A DNA stretch of 64,000 bases from JACVRW01 sp963734025. GTDB lineage: Bacteria > Actinomycetota > Thermoleophilia > Solirubrobacterales > Thermoleophilaceae. This document shows positions 27,897-37,301 of this stretch, piece by piece. The first letter of the stretch is position 1. Each line of letters starts with the position of its first letter. The stretch is taken from contig CAVTFR010000015.1 in assembly GCA_963734025.1 (NCBI GenBank), positions 434,001-498,000 on the forward strand. Direction: 5' to 3'. The position numbers and the translations under genes were made by a program. The notes under the pieces are model-generated. The model was not told where the DNA came from, did not search any database, and was given only the letters and a program-made list of their open reading frames with translations.

Positions 27897-28933
27897 TCAA
27901 AAAGGGCGGTCAGGCCGCCAGAGAAAACGGGCGCCTCGGGGAGCGAACTGCTGGTTGCGGGTAAGCATGTGCCAGATCGCGTGCGCGAGCCGGCGGGCGA
28001 TGTCGACTTGAGCGACCTTCGCGCCGCGCTGCTTGCCGAGCCGGCGCTTGTTGCGCTGGTAGCGCTCGGCGTAGGCGGGGTGGCGAAGGCATGCATCGTC
28101 GCCTCGAGCAGCGCCCAGCGCAGGTAGGTCGGCCCATGCTTGGTCAACGGCCCGCGGCGGTCCTTGTCGCCCGACTGGTTGACGCGCGGGCAAAGGCCGG
28201 TATAGCCGGTCAGCTTCTCCGGCGATGAGAAGCGCTCGATCTCGCCGATCTCGGCGGCGATCGTGAAGGCGAGCACCCGGCCGACCCCGGGGACGCTCAT
28301 CAGCAGCGGGACGTAGGGGTGGTCGGCGTGGCCTTCCCGCAGCCGGCGGTTGATCTCTGCGATCTGGCGCTCGAGGTCGTCGATCAGCTCGACCGACGCC
28401 GTGACGTTGCCTCGCCAGGGCTCCGGAACGTCGAGTTTGGCGAGCAGGCGGCGGCCCCGGCCCCGAACAGGTCGGTGACCGGGCAGGGCCTGCCGAAGTT
28501 GATCAGCGTGGAAGGACCCGGTTCTGAGCCCCGACTTGTGCTTGACCAGATGCCCGGAACCTCGCCAGCTCGCGCTCCTCGCGGACCCGCGGATCGGGCA
28601 GCCAGATCGCCGGCACCAGGTCGCGCTGGCTCAGCACCGCCAGCACCATCGAGTCGATCTTGTCGGTCTTGCAGGCCAGCGGCGCGAGGCCCTTGACCTT
28701 CTGGGCGTCGGCGATCTCGACGCCCCAGCCCTCCTGCTCGGAGTGTCGTGGACGAGCCGAGCGCCGTCATCGACTCGACCACGGCGCAGACCGGCTCTGC
28801 GGCACTCGTCACTCGTCTCGCGAGCGTTCGCAGCGAGTCACGTCAGGCGCGACGCGAGCTGGTCGAGCTGTTCCCCGTGGTCGTTCAAAAGACAGACGTC
28901 GAGCTGTCGACTGAGATCCAATCCGGCGTGCAC
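27897..28933 (-). pseudogene. IS110-family transposase, multiple frameshifts
   Basis: The 5' end begins VHAGLDLSRQLDVCLL from a GTG at 28933, the family's DEDD N-terminal domain. A frame change follows near 28850. Middle parts such as STLINFGRPCPVTDLFG are in other frames. The transposase_20 domain is clear: MSVPGVGRVLAFTIAAEIGEI, KLTGYTGLCPR, GPTYLRWALLEA with its Ser region lost, and the tail AHAIWHMLTRNQQF. IS110 elements have no long inverted repeats, so ends could not be placed. Confidence 0.85.
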
Positions 28934-29072
28934 ATGAAGAGGGCCCGAGCTCGCGGTGACAGCGGAGCGGCAAGAGGGGGTCCAAAGCGGTGCACTCGGA
29001 CGACCTTGACCCTGTAGGGCCGCGTGGCTAGGTTCGTCGCAGCATGCAATTCGCTGTTCTTAGGAGGTCGGG

Positions 29073-29435
29073 ATGGCTGGTGTAGAGGCGCTGAATTTCG
29101 ACTCACCGGACGAGACGCGGACGCCCGACAAGACACGCGTCGACGTGATCCGCGTTGGGGGCACAACCGCTGCCCGCATGACGTTCGAGCCGGGCTGGAA
29201 GTGGTCGGAATGCGTGAAGCCCGTGGTGGGCACCGACAGCTGCCAGGTCCGGCACGTGGGGGTTGCTCAGTCCGGCAGACTCCACATCACACACGAGGAT
29301 GGAACCGAGGCCGATATCGGGCCGGGCGACGCCTACGTGATCGAGCCGGGCCACGACGGATGGGTGGTGGGCGATGAGACTTTCGTCGGTTTCGAGTTCG
29401 AGGCGCGCTCGGCGGAGGAATACGCACGCTCGTAG
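29073..29435 (+). CDS. Cupin domain protein
   Basis: A 120-residue single-domain cupin. The first cupin motif region is WKWSECVKPVVGTDSC with HVGVAQSGRLHI. The second is GPGDAYVIEPGHDGWVVGDE. His residues are fewer than in the classic metal-binding motif, so the metal site may be altered. TAGGAGG lies a few bases before the ATG. It may bind a small ligand or act as an enzyme. It sits alone between mobile elements, facing an ABM-like gene. Confidence 0.8.
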   Translation: MAGVEALNFDSPDETRTPDKTRVDVIRVGGTTAARMTFEPGWKWSECVKPVVGTDSCQVRHVGVAQSGRLHITHEDGTEADIGPGDAYVIEPGHDGWVVGDETFVGFEFEARSAEEYARS

Positions 29436-29498
29436 CAGCGCGGCCCGCCCCACGGCTTCGAGGGCTTCGGCCTCAGTCGGTGTTGCGGGACCAGGTTT

Positions 29499-29780
29499 TT
29501 AGCGCCTGGTGATGCTGTGGATGTCGAACACCTCAGGCTCGCTCGAGAACTCGATGCCGGAATCACTTAGTACCGGCATGAGGCGCTCGCCGAAAGCTTC
29601 CCACTGCTCCCGCGAGTCCCAAATCTCACTGACGTTGAGGCTTCCATCCGTGCCGAAGCAAACGTGATAGTCGAGCCCGTCCGGCGGCCACTGGACTCCG
29701 GCCTCCTCAAGCCGGCTGGTAGTGGCGTCGTACGTCTCGGCGGTCAACGCCACAGGGTGGTAGCGAACCACGACGCTCAT
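29499..29780 (-). CDS. Dimeric alpha/beta-barrel (ABM-like) protein
   Basis: A 93-residue protein. It has VVVRYHPVALTAETYDATTSRLEEAG at the N-terminus and LNVSEIWDSREQWEAFGERLMPVL further on. The IWDSREQWEAF segment is typical of ferredoxin-like dimeric-barrel proteins related to antibiotic biosynthesis monooxygenases. No catalytic residue is certain. The start ATG at 29780 has AGGAGG-type sequence upstream (CCTCC on the plus strand at 29786). It converges with the cupin gene. Confidence 0.7.
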   Translation of the reverse strand: MSVVVRYHPVALTAETYDATTSRLEEAGVQWPPDGLDYHVCFGTDGSLNVSEIWDSREQWEAFGERLMPVLSDSGIEFSSEPEVFDIHSITRR

Positions 29781-30064
29781 GCTGGCCTCCTTCGAGCCAG
29801 GGGATAATTCAGCCGACCCTATCCGGAATGCGGGTACTCCGCGACAGGGGCCGGGACCCAGCTCGCACGCCCGGAATCACGTCGCACTTGGCGCAGCGCT
29901 CCTCCGCCATCCGTCGGGGATATCCCAGCGGGGACTCGAATCTCGCCGAGAACCGATCGCTCGAACGCCTTCGCTCTTCGTCCAACTCGACAGCGGGGTC
30001 CGTCGGCGGTTGCGTCCCAAAGCTGCTGTAACTTCGCCGCGGCTTCGGCTCCCTTGACCTCAGT

Positions 30065-31353
30065 CTAAGCGGCAACCACCTCCTCTGGTTCGTCCGGTTG
30101 GTGCCGGGGTCGGTAGAGCTTTTGGCGGTCGATCTCGGAGAGCGTGAGCCCGTTGCAGGCGTTGTTGATCTGGAGGTCGAGGGCGGCCCAGACGAGCGAG
30201 AGGCAGCTCTCCTCGCCGGGGAATCTTCCGATCGCCTTCGTCCTTCGCTTCACCTCGCCGAGCGTCCGTTCGAGCAGGTTGGTCGAGCGCCAGCGTTTGC
30301 GGTGGCGCAGCGGGTAGCGCAGGTGGACGACGAGCGCTTCGAGGTCATCGCCGAGGCATCGAGCCGCGGAGGTGATAGCCGGCGCGCTCGAGCTCTGCGA
30401 CCAGGGAGCTGAGTCGCTCCCTGTGCGTCGCGCTCGTCGGTGGCCTCGTCGAGCGCCTGCCAGTAGGCGCGGCGCACGCGCTCGCGGTCTTGCTCGGGCA
30501 GCTTCGCGATCAGGTTGCGCGCCCGGTGGACGGAGCAGTGCTGGCGGTCTGAGGCCGGCCAGCACTGCTCGACCGCCTTGATCAGGCCGGGGGCGCCGTC
30601 GGCGACGACGAGCATCGGCGCCCCGAGCCCGCGGGCGATCAGGTCCCTTGCGAGGCAGAGCCAGTCCTCGTGCGACTCGCGCATCCCGAGCGAGACCCCG
30701 ACCAGGACCCGCTCGCCCTGCTCGGTGAACCCCCAGGCGCAGAGCACGCCCTCCTTCGGGCCCTTCGGCCTGACGTTGAGGAAGATCGCATCGAGGAACA
30801 GCGCCACCAGCCTCACCCCGTAGAGGTCGCGGCGCTTGAACTGCTCGAAGCGCTCGCGCAGCTCCCGACAGATCCTCGAGGCGGTCGACTTCGAGAGCTT
30901 CCCCAGCCCCGCCTCCTCGCAAAGCGACTCGACGTCTCGCATCGAGAGCCCGCGGACGAAGGCGCCGACGACCATCGCCTCAAGCGGGCGGGTGCGAAGC
31001 AGCTCGGTCGAGTGCGGGAACAGCGCCGACACGAACGGCTCGGCGGCCTCGCGGACCTGCGGGATCTCGACCGAAAGCTCGCCCTCTGCGGTCTGCACCC
31101 TGCGGGGGCGATAGCCGTTCCTGAGCCCGGAGTCGAAGTTGCGAAGCCCGCGCTGGTAGTCGGGCCGGCGCTCATAGCGCGCCCGGCCGAGCCAGGCGTC
31201 GAACTCGTCCTCGACCGCGCGCTGGATGATCAGCCGCGCGCCGAGCTTCGCCAGCTCAGAGAGCGACTCTCGGGGGTTCTCACCGGCACCGACGGCGAAC
31301 AGCCCGTCGATCTGTTCCTCAATCTCCGCCGACGGCGGTAGCGTTCTCTCCAC
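30065..31353 (-). pseudogene. IS256 mutator-type transposase, frameshifted near its C-terminus
   Basis: From a GTG at 31353 about 310 codons are intact. They carry RNGYRPRRVQTAEGELSVE and LFLDAIFLNVRPKG (first Asp), then APMLVVADGAPGLIKAV (second Asp) and QHCSVHRARNL. Near 30425 and again near 30365 the frame changes. The last third, RSTNLLERTLGEVKRRTK with the catalytic Glu, and then INNACNGLTLSEIDRQKL, lies in another frame. Either two indels or sequence errors inactivate the protein; otherwise it is well preserved. Confidence 0.88.
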
Positions 31354-31405
31354 GGCGTAGGTCTCCCTTCTTGGTCTTGCAGGACTTTGGGGAACCTACG
31401 CCGTG
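31351..31405. promoter_or_regulatory. 12-bp perfect inverted repeat at the IS256 transposase start
   Basis: CACGGCGTAGGT (31351-31362) and ACCTACGCCGTG (31394-31405) are exact inverted repeats with a 31-base spacer. The left arm includes the transposase GTG codon. On the mRNA it would fold into a stem that hides the start codon, which could keep transposase expression low, or it could be an operator. Confidence 0.5.
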
Positions 31406-31621
31406 CCCTTGACGGCCCGTCGGCGATTTACAGCACCTGGGGGACGCGACCCCGTCGGACCGGCGCTCGCGCATCTGCCTCAACGCAGGAGACAGCATGC
31501 CCGCCGCGGGCGATGCTGCGTCTCGTCCCGGAAGGTAGTTCCGGCTCGTTGAGGATCTCGCCCTTGGACCTGCTAAGCCTGCGAGTGTCAATATGACGAC
31601 CTAGAGGGGCCGGAGACCGCC

Positions 31622-32394
31622 ATGTTCACCGTTGGGCAGCGGGATGCCCTCCGGAGCGCGTGCTGCGGCTGGCGGCCGATGATGATCGCGTCGTTGCCGG
31701 AGCCGTCGTGGGTTCGCTGGCCGTCGACGACGGCGGCGACCGCTTCTCCGATCTGGATCTCACGTTCGCCGTCGCCGACGAGGTTCCGGTCACAGCGGTG
31801 CTTGCTGACTGGACGAGCAGGCTCATCGATGAACTCGGCGCGATCCGCCTCGCCGACCTCGAAAGCGGTCACACCGTCTACCGCGTGTTCCTGCTGCCGG
31901 GCGCGCTTCAGCTAGACGTTTCTATGACTGCGGCGGCGCAGTTTCGTCTCGCGGGCCCACGATTCCGGCTCGTCTTCGGCGACACGGCTCCCGATCAATC
32001 TGCGGTTTCACCGCCGCCCGGGCGACTGTTCATTCCGACTCCGGCGGTAGCCGCGGATCTGTTTGGCTGGGCGGTCATCTACGCGCTCCATGCCCGCGCG
32101 TGCATTGAGCGTCGGCGTGTGTGGCAGGCCGAGCACTATGTCGGGGCCGTTCGCGACCACGCGCTGTCATTGGCGTGCCTGCGCCAAGGGGTAGCCGCGG
32201 TCCAGGCGCGCGGCTACGACGACCTGCCCGCCGAGACCCTCGCTCGATTCGCGGACACCCACATCGAGGCGGTCGAGGCTGAGGCACTCCGCGCCGCCCT
32301 CGCGGCCTCCGTTTCGGCGCTCCTGCGCGAGGGCGAGGAGGCGGATCTCGTCGATGCGAAAGTCGTTGCCGAGCGTCTCGCAGAACTCCACTGA
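31622..32394 (+). CDS. Nucleotidyltransferase-domain protein (MNT/Pol-beta fold), 5' frameshift
   Basis: The Pol-beta nucleotidyltransferase motif is VVGSLAVDDGGDRFSDLDLTF (GS, then DxD) at about 15-38 of the main frame, and a later LQLDVSM supplies the third Asp. The domain is like that of aminoglycoside nucleotidyltransferases, followed by a helical region. The main frame can start at a GTG at 31660. An ATG at 31622 opens MFTVGQRDALR, the family's usual beginning, and one missing base near 31655 would join the two. It is unclear whether the protein is made from the internal GTG. Confidence 0.75.
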
Positions 32395-32469
32395 GCCGCT
32401 TAGAGAGCCGTCCAGCCGCATCGGGCGCAAGGGCTTCGGCTCCTGCTGGGCGCGGCGCGGCCGGCTGAA

Positions 32470-32868
32470 TCAGAACGACGTGTCGGCAACGCGCTCGGCC
32501 ATCGTCTGGCGCAGCGTCTGCGTGAGGCCGGGCGTGCTGTTCTCAAGCTGCTTGTACTCGCGGGAGAACATCGCCAGCAGGCGCATCGGAGAGGTCGCGA
32601 CAACCGACGCGGTGCGGGTGCCTGTCGCGAGCAGGCCGATCTCCCCGAAGAAGTCGCCGGGGCCGAGTGTCCTGATGACCTGGTCTCCCTTGTGCACCTC
32701 GGCCTCACCCGCCTCGATCACGAACAGCTCGTAGGCGTTGTCACCCTCGGTCGCGAGCGAGGTGCCCGCATCGACCTCGACCTCGCGCATGCATGCCGCG
32801 ATACCCGCGCGCTCCGCGTCGGTCAAGTCCGCGAACAGGGGTATCTGGGCGAGTCGAGCTGGATCCAT
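32470..32868 (-). CDS. Cyclic nucleotide-binding domain protein
   Basis: A 132-residue single-domain protein without a DNA-binding part. IPLFADLTDAERAGIA begins the helical bundle. The beta-roll contains YELFVIEAGEAEVH and the phosphate-binding cassette PGDFFGEIGLLATGTRTASVVA, with the key Glu and Arg. It would bind cAMP or cGMP, or act as a structural sensor. The ATG at 32868 starts right at the domain. It is divergent from OsmC. Confidence 0.85.
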   Translation of the reverse strand: MDPARLAQIPLFADLTDAERAGIAACMREVEVDAGTSLATEGDNAYELFVIEAGEAEVHKGDQVIRTLGPGDFFGEIGLLATGTRTASVVATSPMRLLAMFSREYKQLENSTPGLTQTLRQTMAERVADTSF

Positions 32869-32956
32869 GCGGGCCGGTCCTCGGCGCCATCCTCCTCGGG
32901 CCACAGCGGCCGCTTGTGAAAAGGAGGTGAAGGAGGCGCTACGTAAACTCGTCGCC

Positions 32957-33424
32957 ATGGACGCGCACCGCTACGAGACCCGCCTGCGCTGGAGCGGGTC
33001 CACCGGCCTCGGCTGGGACCACTACGACCGCGAGCACACGGCCATCGCGCCGCCGGCCGAGCAGGAGGTGCGGCTCACGACGGGCGAGTCCAAGGGCGAT
33101 CCCGCGGTGCTGAACCCGGAGCAGCTCGTGGTGATGGCGGCGTCGTCCTGCCAGATGCTCTTCTTCCTCCACCTCGCCTCCAAGGCCCGTATCGACGTGG
33201 TCGAGTACATGGACGAGGCCAGCGGAGTGATGCCCCTCGACGACGAGCCCGTGCGGCTCACCGAGATCACGCTCCGCCCCCGCATCGTGATCGCGGGCGA
33301 CGCGAGCGAGGAGCGCGTGCGCAAGCTGGCGCAGACCGCCCACGAGTACTGCTACGTCGCCAACAGCCTCAACGGCGAGGTGACGCTCGAGCCGAGCGTC
33401 GAGTACGCCGAGGTGACCCGATGA
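32957..33424 (+). CDS. OsmC family protein (peroxiredoxin-like)
   Basis: A 155-residue thiol peroxidase of the OsmC/Ohr superfamily that reduces organic hydroperoxides. The two redox cysteines are in AASSCQMLFFLHLA (about residue 69) and HEYCYVANSL (about 133). An early strand YETRLRWSGS...YDREH is also typical. AGGAGG at 32931-32936 is far (20 bases) from the ATG; an in-frame GTG at 32927 is less likely as a start. Its stop overlaps the next gene's ATG (ATGA), so the two are coupled. Confidence 0.88.
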   Translation: MDAHRYETRLRWSGSTGLGWDHYDREHTAIAPPAEQEVRLTTGESKGDPAVLNPEQLVVMAASSCQMLFFLHLASKARIDVVEYMDEASGVMPLDDEPVRLTEITLRPRIVIAGDASEERVRKLAQTAHEYCYVANSLNGEVTLEPSVEYAEVTR

Positions 33425-34485
33425 CCGCCGCGCCGCCCGTCCTCGAGCGGCTGCTGACGACGCCCGGCGCCCCGGGCCAGGAGGGCGCGGCGGTCGCCGT
33501 CTGGCGCGAGGCCGCGGAGGAGTTCGCCTCCTCCTTGAGCATCGATGCGATGGGGACGCCGGTGGCGCGCGTCGACGGGCGCGGCGAGCACCCGCTGCTC
33601 GCCGTCGTCGGCCATATCGACGAGATCGCGGTGCTCGTCAGTCATGTGACGAAGGAGGGCCAGCTCAAGGTCGTCTCGTCCGGGGGCTGGGACGCGCAGA
33701 TCCTGGTCGGCCAGCGCGTCGAGGTGCTGACCGAGAACGGGCCGCTCCCGGGGGTCTGCGGGCGCAAGCCGATCCACCTGCTCGAGTCCGAGGAGCGCAA
33801 GAAGGCGGTCGAGCTGAAGGCGCTCCACGTGGACATCGGGGCGAAGGACCGCGACGAGGCGCTCGGGCTCGTCCGCCTGGGCGATCCGATCGTCATCGCG
33901 ACGGAGCCGGTCGACCTGCTCGGCGGCCGGCTCGCGTCGCGCGCGCTCGACAACCGTCTGGGCGTCTATGTGGCGCTCGAGGCTGCGCGGCGCGTGTCCG
34001 AGGCGGGCGGCGCCGCGGGCCCGGTGGCCGCCGTGGCGGCGGTCCAGGAGGAGATCGGCGCGCACGGGGCGCACGCGATGGCGTTCGGGCTCGAGCCGGA
34101 CATCGCGATCGTCGTCGACGTGACGCACGCCACCGACGTCCCGGGCGTCGAGCCCGGCGAGCTCGGCGAGCACGGCCTCGGCGACGGTCCGGTGCTCACC
34201 CGCGGCGCGATCGTCAGCGCGCGCGTGAACCGGCTGCTCGACGAGGCGGCGGAGGCCGAGGGCATCGAGATCACGACCGAGGTGTCCGGCCGTGCGACCC
34301 ACACCGACGCCGACTCGATCCATCTGAGCCGCGCAGGCGTCCCGACGGCGATCCTCTCGATTCCGCTGCGCTACATGCACTCGCCCGTCGAGCTCGTGGA
34401 GCTGGCGGACGTCGAGGCGGCGATCGCGCTGATCGCCGCGTTCGCGCTCAGGCTCGAGCCTGACACGAGCCTGGCGCGCTGGTAG
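33421..34485 (+). CDS. M42 family metallopeptidase (FrvX/glutamyl aminopeptidase-like)
   Basis: A 354-residue aminopeptidase that normally forms a tetrahedral dodecamer. The metal ligands and catalytic residues are in GHIDEIAV (His), SRALDNRLG (bridging Asp), AAVQEEIGAHGA (Glu pair), AIVVDVTHATD (Asp) and RYMHSPVE (His). The PDZ-like insertion around residues 70-160 is present. It is translationally coupled to OsmC and converges with dxs with no gap: stop codons are adjacent at 34485/34486. Confidence 0.9.
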   Translation: MTAAPPVLERLLTTPGAPGQEGAAVAVWREAAEEFASSLSIDAMGTPVARVDGRGEHPLLAVVGHIDEIAVLVSHVTKEGQLKVVSSGGWDAQILVGQRVEVLTENGPLPGVCGRKPIHLLESEERKKAVELKALHVDIGAKDRDEALGLVRLGDPIVIATEPVDLLGGRLASRALDNRLGVYVALEAARRVSEAGGAAGPVAAVAAVQEEIGAHGAHAMAFGLEPDIAIVVDVTHATDVPGVEPGELGEHGLGDGPVLTRGAIVSARVNRLLDEAAEAEGIEITTEVSGRATHTDADSIHLSRAGVPTAILSIPLRYMHSPVELVELADVEAAIALIAAFALRLEPDTSLARW

Positions 34486-36426
34486 TCAGACGAGACTCGG
34501 CTCGAGCACTGCCTGAGCGACCCGGTCGGCGACGGCCTCGGGCGTCAGGCCGACCTCGGCCCGCAGCAGCGCCGGCTTGCCGTGCGTCACGTAGGCGTCC
34601 GGCAACCCGACGCGCAGCACGCGCGCCGAGCCCAGCAGGTCGTTGTCGGCGAGGTGCTCCACCACCGCCGAGCCAAAGCCGCCTGCGAGCACGTTCTCCT
34701 CGACCGTGACGACGAGATCGTGCTCCGCCACGAGCCGCTCCACGAGCTCGGCATCGAGCGGCTTCGCGAAGCGCGCGTCCGCGACCGTCGCGTCGACCCC
34801 GTGCCCGTCGGCGAGCAGGTCCGCCGCGCCGAGCGCGACGCTCACGCCGTACCCGTAGCCGAGGAACGCCACCCGCTCGCCCTCGCGCAAGCGCTCGCCC
34901 CGCCCTATCTCGATCGCCTCGGGCCTGAGCGGCAGCCGCACGCCTTCGGCCTCGCCGCGCGGGTAGCGCAGCGCGATCGGCCCGTCGTCGTGGCGAAGCG
35001 CGGTGTGGAGCATTTGCACGAGGAGCGCCTCGTCGCGCGGCGCCATCAGCACCATGTTCGGCAGGCAGCGCAGGTAGGAGATGTCGAACGCGCCGTGGTG
35101 CGTCGGGCCGTCGTCGCCGACGAGGCCGGCGCGGTCCATCGCGAACACCACGTTCAGGTTCTGCAGGCAGACGTCGTGGACGATCTGGTCGTAGCCGCGC
35201 TGTAGGAAGGTCGAGTAGATCGCAGCGACCGGCTTGGCGCCCTCGAGCGCGAGCCCCGCGGCGAACAGCACGGCGTGCTGCTCGGCGATGCCTACGTCGT
35301 AGTAGCGCTCGGGCAGTGCGTCCTGGAGCAGGTTGAGGCCGGTGCCGGAGTTCATCGCGGCGGTGATCCCCACCACGCGCTCGTCGCGGCGGGCCTCCTC
35401 GACGAGCGCCTCGCCGAACACCTGCGTGTACTGAGGCGGCTTCGGCGCGGCCGGCTTCTTCCCGTTCGGCTTCTTCGGCGCGGCGAGTCCGTTGACGATC
35501 GAGCCCGGCTTCGCGGCGTGCCAGCGCTCCATCCCCTCGAGGCCGCCCTCCTCGGCCGGCACGAAGCCCTTGCCCTTCACGGTCTTGCAGTGGACCACCA
35601 CGGGCCGGTCCGCCTGCAGCGCCTCGCCGATCGCCTGGCGGAGCGCCTTGACGTCGTGTCCGTCGATCACGCCGACGTAGGCCAGGTCGAGCTCCTCGAA
35701 GAACAGCCCCGGCGCCCAGTAGGCCTTCAGCGACTCCTTGAGAATCGGCCCCAGGCGCTCGATCTTGCTGCCGATCCCGGCCGGCAGTTTCGTGAGCGTC
35801 TCCTCTGCGTCCTCACGCGCGTGGTACAGCTTCGGGTTGAGGCGCATGCGGTTGAAGAGCCGCGACAGCGCGCCGACGTTCGGCGCGATCGACATGCCGT
35901 TGTCGTTGACGACGATCACGATCGGCATGTCCATGCCGCCGGCGTTGAGGAGCGCCTCGAAGGAGACGCCGCCGGTGAGCGCTCCGTCGCCGATCACCGC
36001 GACGACCTTGCCGTCGTCGCCGATGCCGCGGCGCATCGCCTCCTTGAGGCCGACTGCATACGAGACCGAGGTCGAGGCGTGGCCCGCGCCCATGATGTCG
36101 TGCTCCGACTCGTGGATCGCGCAGAAGGGCGCGAGGCCCTCGTACTTGCGGATCGTGTCGAGCCGGTCGCGGCGGCCGGTCAGCACCTTGTGCGGATAGG
36201 CCTGGTGGCCCACGTCCCAGAGCACCTTGTCGCGCGGCGAGTCGAGCAGCGAGTGCAGTGCGACCGCGATCTCGCAGGCGCCCAGGTTGGCGCCGAAGTG
36301 ACCGCCGATCTCGCCGATCGTGTCGATGATCAGCTCGCGGACCTCTTGTGCCACCTGCTGCAGCTGCTCGTCGGAGAGGCCCTTCAGGTCGGCCGGGCCG
36401 TCGATGTTGTCGAGGAGCTTCGTCAT
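34486..36426 (-). CDS. dxs: 1-deoxy-D-xylulose-5-phosphate synthase
   Basis: First enzyme of the MEP isoprenoid pathway; it condenses pyruvate and glyceraldehyde 3-phosphate using thiamine diphosphate. GGHFGANLGACE and WDVGHQAYPHKVLTGR begin the protein. The ThDP motif GDGALTGG...EALLNAG is complete. The transketolase-like middle has DRAGLVGDDGPTHHGAFD, with the conserved His. A Lys/Pro-rich linker (KKPNGKKPAAPKPP) divides the domains. The product is 646 residues, standard. The ATG overlaps the end of ispA by 4 bases, so isoprenoid genes are coupled. Confidence 0.96.
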   Translation of the reverse strand: MTKLLDNIDGPADLKGLSDEQLQQVAQEVRELIIDTIGEIGGHFGANLGACEIAVALHSLLDSPRDKVLWDVGHQAYPHKVLTGRRDRLDTIRKYEGLAPFCAIHESEHDIMGAGHASTSVSYAVGLKEAMRRGIGDDGKVVAVIGDGALTGGVSFEALLNAGGMDMPIVIVVNDNGMSIAPNVGALSRLFNRMRLNPKLYHAREDAEETLTKLPAGIGSKIERLGPILKESLKAYWAPGLFFEELDLAYVGVIDGHDVKALRQAIGEALQADRPVVVHCKTVKGKGFVPAEEGGLEGMERWHAAKPGSIVNGLAAPKKPNGKKPAAPKPPQYTQVFGEALVEEARRDERVVGITAAMNSGTGLNLLQDALPERYYDVGIAEQHAVLFAAGLALEGAKPVAAIYSTFLQRGYDQIVHDVCLQNLNVVFAMDRAGLVGDDGPTHHGAFDISYLRCLPNMVLMAPRDEALLVQMLHTALRHDDGPIALRYPRGEAEGVRLPLRPEAIEIGRGERLREGERVAFLGYGYGVSVALGAADLLADGHGVDATVADARFAKPLDAELVERLVAEHDLVVTVEENVLAGGFGSAVVEHLADNDLLGSARVLRVGLPDAYVTHGKPALLRAEVGLTPEAVADRVAQAVLEPSLV

Positions 36427-37301
36427 GTCGTGCGGGTGAGGATGTAGTCGGCGATCCCGGCGAGCCGCTGGGTCGCGCCGGACGCCTCCGCGAGCGCCGC
36501 CTGTGCCTTCGCGTGCGACTGCCGGGCGAGCTCGCGGGCCCGCTCCAATCCGTGGACGCTCACGTAGGTGGCTTTCCCATGGCGCTCGTCGGAGCCCTGC
36601 GGCTTTCCGATCTCTGCCTCGTCCCCGGTCACGTCGAGGATGTCGTCGACGATCTGGAAGACGACGCCGAGCTCAGCCGCAAAGCGCCGGTAGGGGATTG
36701 TGGCAGGTCCATCCATCCCTTCCAGTGCCAGTACCGAGCCCACCGACGCGGCGATCAGCGCGCCCGTCTTGAGCTCGTGCAGGTGGCGAAGCTCGACGGC
36801 GTGGTCACCGGCGACGTCCAGGTACTGGCCGCCGACCATCCCGCCCACGCCCGCGGCGGTCACGATCTCCCGCAGCGCCGCCAGCACGTTCTCCGGCTCA
36901 CCGGTCTGCTCGGTGAGCGCGAGCCGCAGCGCCTCCGCGAACAGGCCGTCGCCCGCCAGGATCGCGACGTCCTCCCCGAAGGCGACGTGGCAGGTCGGCT
37001 TGCCGCGGCGCAGCTCGTCGTCGTCCATCGCCGGCAGGTCGTCGTGGATCAGCGAGTAGGTGTGGATCATCTCGATGGCGCCCGCGAGCGGCAGTACCTC
37101 GACCGGGTCGCGCCCGAGCGCCTCCGCGGTCGCGAGCGCGAGCACCGGCCGGATGCGCTTGCCGCCGGCGAGTAGCGAGTAGCGCATCGCCTCCTCGAGC
37201 CGCGCGGTGCCGGGCTCGCGCGCGAAGCGAAGACCGTCCAGATACGCGTCTACCTTGCCCTGCAGGTCGACCGGGTAGGCCGGCGCGCCGACCGAGCTCA
37301 A
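36423..37301 (-). CDS. ispA: Polyprenyl diphosphate synthase (farnesyl/geranylgeranyl type)
   Basis: A 292-residue prenyltransferase that extends allylic diphosphates with IPP. GGKRIRPVL binds IPP. The first aspartate-rich motif is DDLPAMDDD and the second is QIVDDILDVTGD. GKPTCHVAFGEDVAIL follows the first motif, as in IspA-type short-chain enzymes. Residues just before the first motif (IHTYSLIHDD) are consistent with C15-C20 products, but chain length cannot be fixed. It overlaps xseB and dxs by 4 bases each. Confidence 0.9.
   Translation of the reverse strand: MSSVGAPAYPVDLQGKVDAYLDGLRFAREPGTARLEEAMRYSLLAGGKRIRPVLALATAEALGRDPVEVLPLAGAIEMIHTYSLIHDDLPAMDDDELRRGKPTCHVAFGEDVAILAGDGLFAEALRLALTEQTGEPENVLAALREIVTAAGVGGMVGGQYLDVAGDHAVELRHLHELKTGALIAASVGSVLALEGMDGPATIPYRRFAAELGVVFQIVDDILDVTGDEAEIGKPQGSDERHGKATYVSVHGLERARELARQSHAKAQAALAEASGATQRLAGIADYILTRTT

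Larger units (their letters stand above)
30008..31451 (-). mobile_element. IS256-family insertion sequence with inverted repeats and 8-bp target duplication
   Basis: The left end GGTTGCGTCCCAAAGCTGCT (from 30008) mirrors the right end, which reads GGTCGCGTCCCCCAGGTGCT on the minus strand from 31451. About 30 bp of each end match imperfectly. The flanks are CCGTCGGC (30000-30007) and CCGTCGGA (31452-31459), a target duplication with one difference. The element is 1444 bp, normal for IS256. Confidence 0.82.
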
